From Breoghania sp037026715 (lineage in GTDB: Bacteria; Pseudomonadota; Alphaproteobacteria; Rhizobiales; Stappiaceae), in the NCBI RefSeq assembly GCF_037026715.1, contig NZ_JBANCG010000001.1, positions 62,001 through 126,000 of the forward strand: a stretch of DNA of 64,000 nucleotides. Reading direction: 5' to 3'. Numbering within the stretch: position 1 is the first letter of the stretch; each line of letters begins with the position of its first letter. The notes beneath the pieces are model-generated. The model had not been told where the DNA came from and ran no database searches. It saw nothing but the letters and a program-made list of their open reading frames with translations. Of the stretch, positions 9,352 to 17,988 are shown in pieces. The translations under genes and the position numbers were made by a program.

Positions 9352-10266
9352 TTACGGCCATCTGACGAGCGGCGGCATGGACGACAGGATCGAGGCGACG
9401 TTGCCGCCGGTCTTGAGGCCGAAGATCGTGCCGCGATCGTAGAGCAGGTTGTACTCCACGTAGCGGCCGCGGCGCACGAGTTGTTCCTCGCGCTGCTCTT
9501 CCGTCCAGGGTTTCAGGTAATTGTTGCGCACGATCTCGGCATAGACGCCGAGAAACGCCAGCCCGACATCTTTCGTGAAGGCGAAGTCGGCCGCCCAGTC
9601 CCCGGAATTCAGATAGTCGTAGAAGATGCCGCCGACGCCGCGCGGCTCGTTGCGGTGGGCGAGATGGAAATACTCGTCACACCAGGCCTTGTAGCGGTCA
9701 TAGTCGATGCCGGCATGGTCCTCGCAGGCCGCTTCCATGGCGGCATGGAAGGCCTTCGTGTCGGGATCTTGCTGGGTGCGGCGTGCCTCCAGCATCGGCG
9801 TCAGGTCCGCGCCGCCGCCGAACCATTGCCGGGTGGTGACCACCATGCGCGTGTTCATGTGGACCGTTGGCACATTCGGATTGTGCGGATGGGCGATCAG
9901 CGAGATGCCGGCGGCCCAGAAGCGCGGATCCTCCGACGCGCCGGGGATCTGATCGCGGAATTCGGGCGAAAACTCGCCGTGAACGGTCGAGATGTGGATG
10001 CCGGCCTTTTCGAAGATACGGCCGCCGGTCATCATCGACATCTCGCCGCCGCCACCCTTTTCGCCCGAATGATCGGTGCGCTCCCAGGGCTCGCGCCTGA
10101 AGCGCGCGGCAGGCTTGTCGGCACGCGGTCCGCCGCGGGGACCGATCTCGTCCTCCAGTTCCTCGAAAAGCGCGCAGGTCTTGTCGCGCAAGGTACGGAA
10201 CCAGTCCGCCGCCTCGATTTTCTTTTCCTCGATCCCCTCCGGGATCGGCCCGCCCCGATCGCTCAT
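9352..10266 (-). CDS. hemF: Oxygen-dependent coproporphyrinogen III oxidase
   Basis: 304 residues, normal for HemF. Visible family blocks include GGGGEMSMMTGGRIFEKAG, ISLIAHPHNPNVPTVHMNTR and WFGGGADLTPMLE. RRGRYVEYNLLYDRGTIFGL follows near the C-terminus. The enzyme decarboxylates two propionates of coproporphyrinogen III to give protoporphyrinogen IX, using O2, in haem synthesis. The O2-independent enzyme HemN is not in this window. It lies 29 bp downstream of trmL's opposite end and converges with the CCA-adding enzyme. Confidence 0.97.
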   Translation of the reverse strand: MSDRGGPIPEGIEEKKIEAADWFRTLRDKTCALFEELEDEIGPRGGPRADKPAARFRREPWERTDHSGEKGGGGEMSMMTGGRIFEKAGIHISTVHGEFSPEFRDQIPGASEDPRFWAAGISLIAHPHNPNVPTVHMNTRMVVTTRQWFGGGADLTPMLEARRTQQDPDTKAFHAAMEAACEDHAGIDYDRYKAWCDEYFHLAHRNEPRGVGGIFYDYLNSGDWAADFAFTKDVGLAFLGVYAEIVRNNYLKPWTEEQREEQLVRRGRYVEYNLLYDRGTIFGLKTGGNVASILSSMPPLVRWP

Positions 10267-10295
10267 AGATCCTCCTGTTTCTCCCTGCAGAAGAT

Positions 10296-10754
10296 TTAGG
10301 GGAACCGAGCGGTCTGCCGCAAGGCTTCTCCCGTAATCATTGCCGCAGCCAGGGCGATGTTGAGAGAGCGTGTCTCCGCCCGCATGAGGATTTTCAGCCG
10401 CGCATCGGCCGCCGCATGGACCTCGGGCGGTGCGCCGGCGCTTTCGCGCCCGAGGAGCAGGATGTCATCGGTCGCGAACGCGAAGTCCGTATAATTTTCC
10501 TCCGCCCTGGTGGTGAGCAGCAGCAGCCTGCGACCCGCACCCGTCTGCCATTCCCGAAAGGCGGCCCAGTCGATGTGACGCCGCATGGCGGCCTGATCGA
10601 GATAGTCGAGGCCGGCGCGCCGGAGATTGCGGTCGGAGAGCGCGAAGCCGGCCGGCTCGATCAGGTGAACGGTCAGGCCAAGGCAGGCCGCCATGCGCAG
10701 GATCGTGCCCGTGTTCTGGGGAATGTCCGGCTGGTAGAGAGCTATGTCCGGCAT
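10296..10754 (-). CDS. trmL: tRNA (cytidine(34)-2'-O)-methyltransferase
   Basis: 152 residues, the minimal SPOUT size. Motifs: LYQPDIPQNTGTILRMAA at the N-terminus, LLLGRESAGAPPEV (knot, about 100-113) and SLNIALAAAMI (about 130-140). TrmL methylates the 2'-O of the wobble base of two leucine tRNAs. ATG 10754 matches the usual N-terminus; ATG 10784 (ten residues longer) is possible. Much longer upstream extensions would run into the divergent ABC transporter and are not real. Confidence 0.93.
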   Translation of the reverse strand: MPDIALYQPDIPQNTGTILRMAACLGLTVHLIEPAGFALSDRNLRRAGLDYLDQAAMRRHIDWAAFREWQTGAGRRLLLLTTRAEENYTDFAFATDDILLLGRESAGAPPEVHAAADARLKILMRAETRSLNIALAAAMITGEALRQTARFP

Positions 10755-10892
10755 GCGGTCGTCGTTTGTCCTGTCTTTTGCCATAGCGCGCGGCGGCCTT
10801 TGCGGATTTGATCCGGGATGTTCCCGGCCTATCTTGGGGGTACGCCAAGCCGAGGCCGATTCGGCCGCAGGGCCGTCAGTCACGGGATAGCG

Positions 10893-12731
10893 ATGTTCGC
10901 CTGGTTCGAAAACCTGCTCAATCCGTTCGAGGAAAGCCCGGTCGAGCGTCCTCCGGCAACCGTGCGCGGTTTCTACGTCTACCACCTGCGGCGCTGGTGG
11001 CGGCTGCTTGCCGTGACGCTGTTCGTGTCGCTGCTTGCGGCGCTTGCGGAAATGGCCCTCTTCGTCTTCGTGGGCGATCTGGTCGATCTGATGAACGCGA
11101 GCGGCCCCGATGCGTTCTTCCGCACCAACGGACCGGTTCTCGCCGCGATGGCGTTCGTCGTGCTGATCCTCAGGCCCGTGCTGACGCTGTTTGCGCGCGG
11201 CCTGATCAATCTTGCCATCGTGCCCGGGCTCACCGCCATCGTGCGCTGGCGCTGCTATCGCTACGTGCAGCGCCAGAGCCTTGCGTTTTTTCAGGACGAT
11301 TTCGCCGGGCGGGTGGCGCAGAAGGTGATGCAGACCGGAATGGCGCTGCGCGAAAGCGTCGTGAATGTCGTTGACGGCGTATGGTTCCTGTTCATCTATC
11401 TCGCCGGAACGCTGGCGCTGTTTGCCGGGCTCGACTGGCGGATGATCCTGCCGCTGGCGCTGTGGACGGTCGGCTACGGCGCCACGATCCTCTATCTCGT
11501 GCCGCCCGTGCGGTCCCGTTCCGCGGCGGTGGCGGAGGCCAATTCCGCGCTGTCCGGGCGCATCGTCGACAGCTTCACCAACATCCAGGCGGTGAAGCTC
11601 TTTTCCGATCCCGAACAGGCCGAGGGCTTCGTGCTGGAAGGGCTGCAACGCCAGCTCGCGGCGATGCGGCGCCTGCTGCGCGCCATCGTGTCGATGACCG
11701 TCGTGCTCACCGTGCTCAACAGCCTGCTGATCTTCGGCGTCGGCGCTCTCTCGCTGTGGCTGTGGCACACCGGGTCCATCACGGTCGGTGCCGTGGCGCT
11801 CGCGAATGGCCTGTCTATCCGCCTCAATCAGATGTCCGGCTGGATCCTGCGCACGGTGACCGCGCTTTTCGAGAATGTCGGCACGGTCCAGAACGGCATC
11901 GACACGCTGGCGCGGCCGACGAGCGTCGTCGACAAGCCCGGTGCGAGCGCGCTTGCCGTTCCACGGGGAGAGATCCGGTTTGAGCGAATCGGATTTCACT
12001 ACGGCAAGGAAGGCGGCGTCATCGACGATCTCTCGCTGACGATCGCGGCGGGGGAGAAGGTCGGCGTGGTGGGGCGTTCGGGGGCGGGCAAGTCGACGCT
12101 CGCAAACCTCCTGCTCCGGTTTTACGACCTGGAACGGGGGCGCATTCTCATTGACGGGCAGGATATTTCCGAAGTGACGCAGGAGTCGCTGCGTCATCAT
12201 ATCGGCATGGTCACGCAGGACACCGCGCTTCTTCACCGCTCGGTGCACGACAACATCGTGTATGGCCAGCCCGATGCCGACAGCGAGGACGTTCTCAACG
12301 CCGTCCAGCGCGCCCAGGCCGACGGCTTCATTCCCGAATTGCGCGACCGGGCCGGACGCACCGGTTACGACGCGCTTGTGGGCGAGCGCGGGGTGAAGCT
12401 CTCCGGCGGGCAGCGCCAGCGTATCGCCATTGCTCGGGTGCTCCTCAAGAATGCCCCGATCCTGGTGCTGGACGAGGCGACGTCCGCGCTTGATTCGGAG
12501 GTGGAGGCTGCCATCCACGAGCAGCTGGATGTGCTTATGAAGGGTAAGACGGTGCTGGCGATCGCGCATCGGCTGTCCACGATCGCCGCGATGGACCGGC
12601 TCGTCGTGATGGATGCCGGCGGCATCATCGAGCAGGGCACGCATGGCGAACTTCTCAAGGCCGGCGGACTTTATGCCAGCCTTTGGGAGCGCCAGTCCGG
12701 CGGCTTTCTGGCCCGGACAGTGGCGGCATAG
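10893..12731 (+). CDS. ABC exporter, fused permease and ATPase
   Basis: 612 residues. I start at ATG 10893 (GGGA at 10884-10887) rather than 75 bp upstream, because MFAWFENLLNPF is a typical N-terminus. An N-terminal six-helix exporter domain (about 30-330) is followed by the nucleotide-binding domain. Walker A is GRSGAGKSTL, the signature is LSGGQRQR, Walker B is ILVLDEATS and the switch is AIAHRLST. It should work as a homodimer exporting a lipid, drug or peptide across the inner membrane. The substrate cannot be told from the sequence. It stands alone, divergent from trmL. Confidence 0.92.
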   Translation: MFAWFENLLNPFEESPVERPPATVRGFYVYHLRRWWRLLAVTLFVSLLAALAEMALFVFVGDLVDLMNASGPDAFFRTNGPVLAAMAFVVLILRPVLTLFARGLINLAIVPGLTAIVRWRCYRYVQRQSLAFFQDDFAGRVAQKVMQTGMALRESVVNVVDGVWFLFIYLAGTLALFAGLDWRMILPLALWTVGYGATILYLVPPVRSRSAAVAEANSALSGRIVDSFTNIQAVKLFSDPEQAEGFVLEGLQRQLAAMRRLLRAIVSMTVVLTVLNSLLIFGVGALSLWLWHTGSITVGAVALANGLSIRLNQMSGWILRTVTALFENVGTVQNGIDTLARPTSVVDKPGASALAVPRGEIRFERIGFHYGKEGGVIDDLSLTIAAGEKVGVVGRSGAGKSTLANLLLRFYDLERGRILIDGQDISEVTQESLRHHIGMVTQDTALLHRSVHDNIVYGQPDADSEDVLNAVQRAQADGFIPELRDRAGRTGYDALVGERGVKLSGGQRQRIAIARVLLKNAPILVLDEATSALDSEVEAAIHEQLDVLMKGKTVLAIAHRLSTIAAMDRLVVMDAGGIIEQGTHGELLKAGGLYASLWERQSGGFLARTVAA

Positions 12732-13047
12732 TTCCTGCGACACAGTGTCCGTTGCGGATTTCGTGCTCGACGTGCCGCACATTCTTGAATTGTTATAAAC
12801 TCTCGCAGCCGGACTGAAACAGTCTGGTGACCGCACGTGCCCTTCAGGCAACAAATGGGCCTTAAACCGAAGGCCCATCTGGACAACTGCTGGGAAGGGT
12901 GCAAAAAGACCAACCGCTTGGGAATGTGCGGTCTAGCCGCAGATTGCGCCAATAGAGTGCCCGTGAATCGCGCGTGTTCCATCAACGGAACGGTGCGAGG
13001 AACGAGGTAATTGCCGGCGCGGCGACATGATTGGAGAGGATCAGACC
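12732..13047. other. Gene-free leader/promoter region of petABC with two hairpins
   Basis: 316 bp with no convincing gene. It contains a hairpin with 9-bp perfect arms (ATGGGCCTT 12855-12863, AAGGCCCAT 12870-12878, loop AAACCG) and a smaller one (GTTCC-ATCAAC-GGAAC) near 12977-12992. Neither has a U-tract. An AT-rich TTGTTATAAACT near 12790 could hold a -10 box, but no matching -35 is clear. Confidence 0.55.
12855..12878 (+). promoter_or_regulatory. 9-bp-arm inverted repeat upstream of petA
   Basis: Arms ATGGGCCTT and AAGGCCCAT with a 6-nt loop, about 170 bp before petA. It may be a structure in the pet mRNA leader or an operator for a regulator of respiration. The lack of a following U-run argues against a terminator for the ABC gene. 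Confidence 0.4.
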
Positions 13048-13632
13048 TTGGCTACGACGGAAATGGGAGAGGCAACCCGTCGCGATTTCCTCTATATCGC
13101 GACCGGTGCCGTAGGTGCGGTCGGTGTGGGGGCGTTGGCATGGCCGTTCATCAGTCAGATGAACCCCGATGCGTCCGCCCTGGCCCTGGCCTCCATCGAG
13201 GTCGACGTCTCGAACGTCGCCGAGGGCCAGCAGATCAAGGTGATGTGGCGCGGCAAGCCCCTCTTCATCCGCAACCGGACGGACAAGGAAGTCGAAGAGG
13301 CAAAGGCCGTCGACATCTCGGAGCTGCGTGATCCGCTCGCGCGCAACCTGAACCTTCCCGCCGATGCCCAGGCCACCGACGAGAACCGGGCCGCCGGCGG
13401 TGCGGAAGGAGGCTCCGCGGAGCTTGGCGAAAAGCTCCTCATCATGGTTGGCGTGTGCACGCATCTGGGCTGCATCCCGATTGGCGAGTCGGGCGATTTC
13501 GACGGCTGGTTCTGCCCTTGTCACGGCTCGCACTACGATACCGCCGGCCGCATCCGGAAGGGGCCCGCCCCGGAGAACCTTCTGATCCCGCCCTACAAGT
13601 TTACCTCAGATACGGTCGTGACGATCGGCTGA
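13048..13632 (+). CDS. petA: Ubiquinol-cytochrome c reductase iron-sulfur subunit (Rieske)
   Basis: 194 residues from TTG 13048. This start is preceded by GGAGAGGA (13033-13040, 7 nt away). The upstream in-frame ATG 13027 has no ribosome binding site and that same GGAGAGGA lies inside its reading frame, so I prefer the TTG. A twin-arginine motif (TRRDFLYIATG) precedes the membrane anchor, as expected for Tat export. The 2Fe-2S ligands are in CTHLGC and CPCHGS. The protein passes electrons from ubiquinol to cytochrome c1 in the bc1 complex. First gene of petABC. Confidence 0.95.
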   Translation: MATTEMGEATRRDFLYIATGAVGAVGVGALAWPFISQMNPDASALALASIEVDVSNVAEGQQIKVMWRGKPLFIRNRTDKEVEEAKAVDISELRDPLARNLNLPADAQATDENRAAGGAEGGSAELGEKLLIMVGVCTHLGCIPIGESGDFDGWFCPCHGSHYDTAGRIRKGPAPENLLIPPYKFTSDTVVTIG

Positions 13633-13659
13633 CGCGCACCTGAGCTAGGAGGAAGCACC

Positions 13660-14931
13660 ATGGCCGGACATTCGACCTATGTGCCGCAGAACACGGCTGC
13701 CCGGTGGCTGGAAAAACGCCTGCCGGTCATCAGCCTTGTGCGCGGCAGTTTCGTTGATTTCCCGACGCCCAAGAACCTGAACTACTGGTGGACGTTTGGC
13801 GGTATCGCCTTTTTCGTCCTGGTCGCGCAGATCGTCACCGGTGTCGTGCTGGTGATGCACTACACGCCGCATGTGGATCTCGCCTTCAATTCCGTCGAAC
13901 ACATCATGCGCGACGTGAACTACGGCTGGCTTATGCGCTATCTGCACGCCAACGGCGCGTCGATGTTCTTCATCGCCGTCTACATCCACATCTTCCGCGG
14001 CCTCTACTACGGTTCCTACAAGGACCCGCGCGAGATCTCGTGGATCCTCGGCGTGATCATCTTCCTGTTGATGATGGCGACCGCCTTCATGGGCTACGTG
14101 CTGCCCTGGGGCCAGATGTCCTTCTGGGGCGCGACGGTCATTACCAACCTGTTCTCGGCCATCCCGCTTGTGGGCGAGACGATCACCCACTGGCTGTGGG
14201 GCGGCTTCGCGGTCGGCAACCCGACACTCAACCGCTTCTTCTCGCTGCACTACCTGCTGCCGTTCATGATCGTCGGCGTGGTGCTCTTGCACATCTGGGC
14301 GTTCCACACCTCGGGCAACAACAACCCGACCGGCGTCGATCCGAAGTCCGACAAGGACACGGTGCCCTTCCATCCGTACTATACGATGAAGGACCTGTTC
14401 GCGATCGTGGTGTTCATGATCCTGTTCGCCTGGTTCGCCTTCTACGTGCCGAACTACATGGGGCACCCGGACAACTACACCGAGGCCAACCCGCTGGTGA
14501 CGCCGGCGCACATCGTGCCGGAATGGTACTTCCTGCCGTTCTACGCGATCCTGCGCGCCATTCCCGACAAGCTCGGCGGCGTGATCGCGATGTTCGGCGC
14601 CATCGCGGTGCTGTTCGTCCTGCCCTGGCTCGATACGTCCCGCGTGCGCTCGGCCACCTATCGTCCGATCTACAAGCAGTTCTTCTGGATCTTCGCGATC
14701 GTATGCGTTGTCCTCGGTTGGCTCGGCTCCAAGCCGCCGGAAGGCGGCTACGTGCTCGCCTCGCGGATCTGCACCGCATATTACTTCATCCATTTCCTGG
14801 TCATCCTGCCGTTGCTCGGCTTCCTGGAGAAGCCGAAGCCCCTGCCTGCCTCGATCAACGAGGCGGTGCTGGAAAAGAGCGGCGGCGGCCAGCCCTCCGG
14901 TGCGGTTGCCGCGCCCGAGACCAAGGCCTGA
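13660..14931 (+). CDS. petB: Cytochrome b of the bc1 complex
   Basis: 423 residues, eight membrane helices. Visible marks are the haem-histidine helices (RYLHANGASMFFIAVYIHIF and the paired HYLLPF...LLHIWAFH), GYVLPWGQMSFWGATVITN, and the quinol-site PEWY motif in VPEWYFLPFYAILRAIPDK. It carries haems bL and bH and both quinone sites. A strong AGGAGG lies before the start. It is not fused to cytochrome c1, unlike the fbcH arrangement of Bradyrhizobium. Second gene of the operon, 27 bp after petA. Confidence 0.98.
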   Translation: MAGHSTYVPQNTAARWLEKRLPVISLVRGSFVDFPTPKNLNYWWTFGGIAFFVLVAQIVTGVVLVMHYTPHVDLAFNSVEHIMRDVNYGWLMRYLHANGASMFFIAVYIHIFRGLYYGSYKDPREISWILGVIIFLLMMATAFMGYVLPWGQMSFWGATVITNLFSAIPLVGETITHWLWGGFAVGNPTLNRFFSLHYLLPFMIVGVVLLHIWAFHTSGNNNPTGVDPKSDKDTVPFHPYYTMKDLFAIVVFMILFAWFAFYVPNYMGHPDNYTEANPLVTPAHIVPEWYFLPFYAILRAIPDKLGGVIAMFGAIAVLFVLPWLDTSRVRSATYRPIYKQFFWIFAIVCVVLGWLGSKPPEGGYVLASRICTAYYFIHFLVILPLLGFLEKPKPLPASINEAVLEKSGGGQPSGAVAAPETKA

Positions 14932-14956
14932 TGGGCGGAAGAGAGGAGAGCAAGAC

Positions 14957-15802
14957 ATGAAGACCCTCATCTCGACGTCTGTCCGCGCGGTCATGGCCGT
15001 GGCAGTGGTGGCGATCGCCGCACCTGCCCTCGCCGCGGGCGAAGGTCCCCACGTCGAACGGCAGCACTGGAGCTTCTCCGGACCGTTTGGCCATTACGAC
15101 AAGCAGCAGCTGCAGCGCGGCTTCAAGGTCTACAAGGAAGTCTGTTCCAGCTGCCACAGCATGAGCCTCGTCGCCTTCCGAACCCTTGGCCAGGAAGGTG
15201 CGCTCGGTTATTCCGAAGACCAGATCAAGGCGCTTGCCGCGGAATACACCGTTCAGGACGGGCCGAACGACGATGGCGACATGTATGAACGCGAGGCCAA
15301 GCCCTCCGATCACTTCCCCGCGCCGTTCCCCAACAAGCAGGCGGCGATGGTTGCCAATGGCGGCGCCTATCCGCCCGATCTGTCGCTGATCGCCAAGGGT
15401 CGCGCCGTGGAGCGCGGCTTCCCGTGGTTCGTCTTCGATGCCTTCACCCAGTACCAGGAGCAGGGGCCGGACTACATCCATGGCCTGCTGACGGGCTACG
15501 AGGAGAACGTGCCCGAGGACGTCGAGATTCCCGACGGCAAGTACTACAATCCGCATTTCATCGCGGGCCCCGCCATCGGCATGCCGCCGCCGCTGATGGA
15601 CGATCTCGTCGAGTACCCCGACGGGTCGCCGACGACGGTGGACCAATATGCGACCGACGTCTCCGCCTTCCTGATGTGGGCGGCCGAGCCCAAGCTTGAG
15701 GAACGCAAGAAGATGGGCTTCCGGGTGATGATCTTCCTGCTGATCTTCGCCAGCCTGCTCTACTTCACGAAGAAGAAGATCTGGCGCAACGTCGCGCACT
15801 GA
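14957..15802 (+). CDS. petC: Cytochrome c1
   Basis: 281 residues. A signal peptide ends near APALAAGEG. The haem site is VCSSCHSMSLV (CxxCH) and the axial methionine lies in GPAIGMPPPL. A C-terminal anchor helix (FRVMIFLLIFASLLYF, followed by KKK) holds it in the membrane. It takes electrons from the Rieske centre and hands them to a soluble or membrane cytochrome c. The start at 14957 is 25 bp after petB and follows GAGAGGAGAG. A clear intrinsic terminator follows the stop, ending petABC. Confidence 0.97.
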   Translation: MKTLISTSVRAVMAVAVVAIAAPALAAGEGPHVERQHWSFSGPFGHYDKQQLQRGFKVYKEVCSSCHSMSLVAFRTLGQEGALGYSEDQIKALAAEYTVQDGPNDDGDMYEREAKPSDHFPAPFPNKQAAMVANGGAYPPDLSLIAKGRAVERGFPWFVFDAFTQYQEQGPDYIHGLLTGYEENVPEDVEIPDGKYYNPHFIAGPAIGMPPPLMDDLVEYPDGSPTTVDQYATDVSAFLMWAAEPKLEERKKMGFRVMIFLLIFASLLYFTKKKIWRNVAH

Positions 15803-15827
15803 GTGTGCGATGGCTGCGAGAGAATTC

Positions 15828-15857
15828 ACGCCGCGCGAGCGATCGCGCGGCGTTTTC
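15828..15857 (+). terminator. Intrinsic terminator of petABC
   Basis: Stem ACGCCGCGCG (15828-15837) and CGCGCGGCGT (15844-15853) with loop AGCGAT, followed by TTTC. It starts 25 bp after the petC stop. Confidence 0.8.
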
Positions 15858-15880
15858 GTATGCGCGCGGTATCGGTCGCG

Positions 15881-15908
15881 TTGACAAATGGCGCGCACCG
15901 GACATGCT
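15881..15908 (+). promoter_or_regulatory. Putative promoter of mtnP-apt
   Basis: A perfect TTGACA (15881-15886) is followed after 16 bp by CATGCT (15903-15908), 30 bp before mtnP and just after the pet terminator. The -10 is weak but the position is good. Confidence 0.5.
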
Positions 15909-15938
15909 GGCGTTTGTGATGACAAACGGGGATCCGTG

Positions 15939-16823
15939 ATGGCGAAATCTGTGCTGGGGGTGATCGGCGGCTCGGGCATCTACGAGTTGCCCGGCCTTGA
16001 AAATGCCGAGTGGATCAAGGTCGAGAGCCCCTGGGGCGAGCCGTCGGACGAGCTGCGGATCGGGGAGATGGACGGCCTGACGGTCGTTTTCCTGCCGCGC
16101 CACGGCCGTGGACACCGCCTTTCGCCGAGCGACATCAACTACCGGGCCAATATCGATGTTCTGAAGCGGGCCGGCGTCACCGACCTCATTTCCGTTTCCG
16201 CCTGCGGCTCGCTCAAGGAAGAGCTGGCGCCAGGCACCTTCCTGCTGGTGGAACAGTTCATCGACCGCACCTTCGCCCGCCACAAGAGCTTCTTCGGCGC
16301 GGGCTGCGTGGCCCATGTCTCCATGGCCTATCCGGTGAGCCCGAAGCTCGTCGATGCGATCGAGGCGGCGGCGCAGGCCGAGGCCATCCGCCATCGGCGC
16401 GGCGGGACCTATCTCGCCATGGAGGGGCCGCAGTTTTCCTCGCTGGCGGAAAGCCACCTGTACCGGTCCTGGGGCTGCGATGTTATCGGCATGACCAACA
16501 TGCCGGAGGCCAAGCTCGCGCGTGAGGCGGAAATCTGCTACGCAACCGTTGCCATGGTCACCGACTACGACAGCTGGCATCCCGAGCACGGGGAGGTCGA
16601 CATCACCATGATCATTCGCGTGCTCAAGGACAATGCGGAGAATGCTCAGCGTCTCGTTGCGCGCGTAGCCCGCGATTTCCCGCGCGAGCATCCGGTTTGT
16701 CCAGTCGGATCGGACACCGCGCTCGATTATGCGCTGATGACGGCTCCGGACATGCGCGATCCCGCGCTTCTGGAAAAGCTCGGCGCGGTCGCCGGTCGTG
16801 TGTTGAACCGGAACGACGCCTGA
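15939..16823 (+). CDS. mtnP: S-methyl-5'-thioadenosine phosphorylase
   Basis: 294 residues from ATG 15939, with GGGGA just upstream; the start 51 bp further up would overlap the promoter. Family blocks: LGVIGGSGIYELPGLEN, FLPRHGRGHRLSPSDINYRA, SVSACGSLKEELAPG and AMEGPQFSSLAES. GMTNMPEAKLAREAEICYA and MVTDYDSWH follow. It cleaves methylthioadenosine to adenine and 5-methylthioribose-1-phosphate. apt next door converts the adenine to AMP, so the pair forms a salvage route. Confidence 0.96.
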   Translation: MAKSVLGVIGGSGIYELPGLENAEWIKVESPWGEPSDELRIGEMDGLTVVFLPRHGRGHRLSPSDINYRANIDVLKRAGVTDLISVSACGSLKEELAPGTFLLVEQFIDRTFARHKSFFGAGCVAHVSMAYPVSPKLVDAIEAAAQAEAIRHRRGGTYLAMEGPQFSSLAESHLYRSWGCDVIGMTNMPEAKLAREAEICYATVAMVTDYDSWHPEHGEVDITMIIRVLKDNAENAQRLVARVARDFPREHPVCPVGSDTALDYALMTAPDMRDPALLEKLGAVAGRVLNRNDA

Positions 16824-16903
16824 AAACCCGGACCTGCCCGTATGAATATCCCGCATCCGCACGAAGCGCGTGGCTCCTGCCCGTTGAACAGAGGATTTGA
16901 TCT

Positions 16904-17452
16904 ATGACCGAGGCCAGCGTGTCGGACGAACTCGCCGCCGCGATCCGAACCATCCCGGACTATCCGGCGCCGGGGGTTCTGTTTCGCGACATCACGACCC
17001 TTCTTGGCAATGCCAAGGCGTTCCGGCGTGCCGTCGATGCGCTCGTGCAGCCGTGGGCGGGGTCCAAGATCGACCAGATCGCCGGCATCGAGGCGCGCGG
17101 CTTCATCCTCGGCGGCGCCGTCGCGCATCAGCTCTCGGCCGGTTTCGTGCCGATCCGCAAGGCGGGCAAGCTGCCTTACAAGACGGTGTCCATGTCCTAT
17201 TCGCTGGAATACGGTCTCGACGAGATCGAGATCCACAAGGACGCGATCGCGCCGGGGCAGAAGGTGATCCTGGTGGACGATCTCATCGCCACGGGCGGAA
17301 CGGCGGAAGCGTCCATCAATCTGCTGCGCAGCGTCGGCGCGGACATCGTCGCTGCCTGTTTCATCATCGACCTGCCGGATCTCGGCGGCCGCGCCAAGAT
17401 CGAAGCGCAGGGCGTTCCCGTCCGCACCCTGGTGGAATTCCCGGGTCATTGA
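16904..17452 (+). CDS. apt: Adenine phosphoribosyltransferase
   Basis: 182 residues. It starts with the APT signature RTIPDYPAPGVLFRDITTLL, then GIEARGFILGGAVAH, PIRKAGKLPYKTVS and the PRPP-binding loop VILVDDLIATGGTAEAS. It makes AMP from adenine and PRPP in the cytoplasm. It lies 80 bp after mtnP and probably shares its transcript. The next gene is convergent. Confidence 0.97.
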   Translation: MTEASVSDELAAAIRTIPDYPAPGVLFRDITTLLGNAKAFRRAVDALVQPWAGSKIDQIAGIEARGFILGGAVAHQLSAGFVPIRKAGKLPYKTVSMSYSLEYGLDEIEIHKDAIAPGQKVILVDDLIATGGTAEASINLLRSVGADIVAACFIIDLPDLGGRAKIEAQGVPVRTLVEFPGH

Positions 17453-17505
17453 GGCGATCGCCGTCCGGGCGGGCATGTTGGCCTGCGACCGGACGGACAA
17501 GCGCT

Positions 17506-17988
17506 CTAACGCGATGTGGCCGTGGCGCGGGTCCCGACAAGGACCCGCGAGCGGAATGAGAACACCTTTTCGCCGTTCTGATTGATGCCCCAGTTGACGT
17601 GGGACACCATTCCCCATCCCGGGCGCGTGGCGAGCAGGCGCTTGTCCTCGATCATGGAGGTGTAGCTGATCGTATCGCCGGCGTAGACCGGCCTGATCCA
17701 TTTCAGGTCCTCGAAGCCGGGGGAGGGACCCAGATGACCGCGCTCGCCGTTCATCGTCTCCTCGATCTGGCTTGCGCGGTAGGCGATCATCAGCTTCATC
17801 CAGACGGCTGCGGTGTGCCAGCCGGATGCGCACAGCCGTCCGAAATGGCTCCGTCGCGCCGCTTCCTCGTCCATGTGGAAGGGCTGGGGATCGAACTTGG
17901 CGGCAAACGCCTTGATCTCTTGTGCCGTGAACGTGTAGCTGCCCACGGGTTCTTCAACGCCGGTCTCGATATCCTCGAAAAACTTCAC
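17506..17988 (-). CDS. MaoC family (R)-hydratase-like protein, copy 2
   Basis: 160 residues, single hot-dog domain. The hydratase site reads KFDPQPFHMDEEAARRSHFG with the Asp and His of the MaoC catalytic pair, followed by GRLCASGWHTAAVWMKL. It probably hydrates or dehydrates an enoyl-CoA thioester. The start ATG at 17988 overlaps the stop of the neighbouring MaoC gene by 4 bp (ATGA). The two proteins are clearly paralogous. The true substrate is unknown. Confidence 0.87.
   Translation of the reverse strand: MKFFEDIETGVEEPVGSYTFTAQEIKAFAAKFDPQPFHMDEEAARRSHFGRLCASGWHTAAVWMKLMIAYRASQIEETMNGERGHLGPSPGFEDLKWIRPVYAGDTISYTSMIEDKRLLATRPGWGMVSHVNWGINQNGEKVFSFRSRVLVGTRATATSR

Noticed and set aside
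10755..12878. An N-terminal extension of trmL running across the ABC exporter
   Set aside because: TrmL is complete at 152 residues. The extension is antisense to a clear ABC transporter and has no domain.
13645..14994. A 449-codon minus-strand frame opposite petB
   Set aside because: Antisense shadow of cytochrome b; the His/Glu/Asp-rich translation is typical of shadows of membrane genes.
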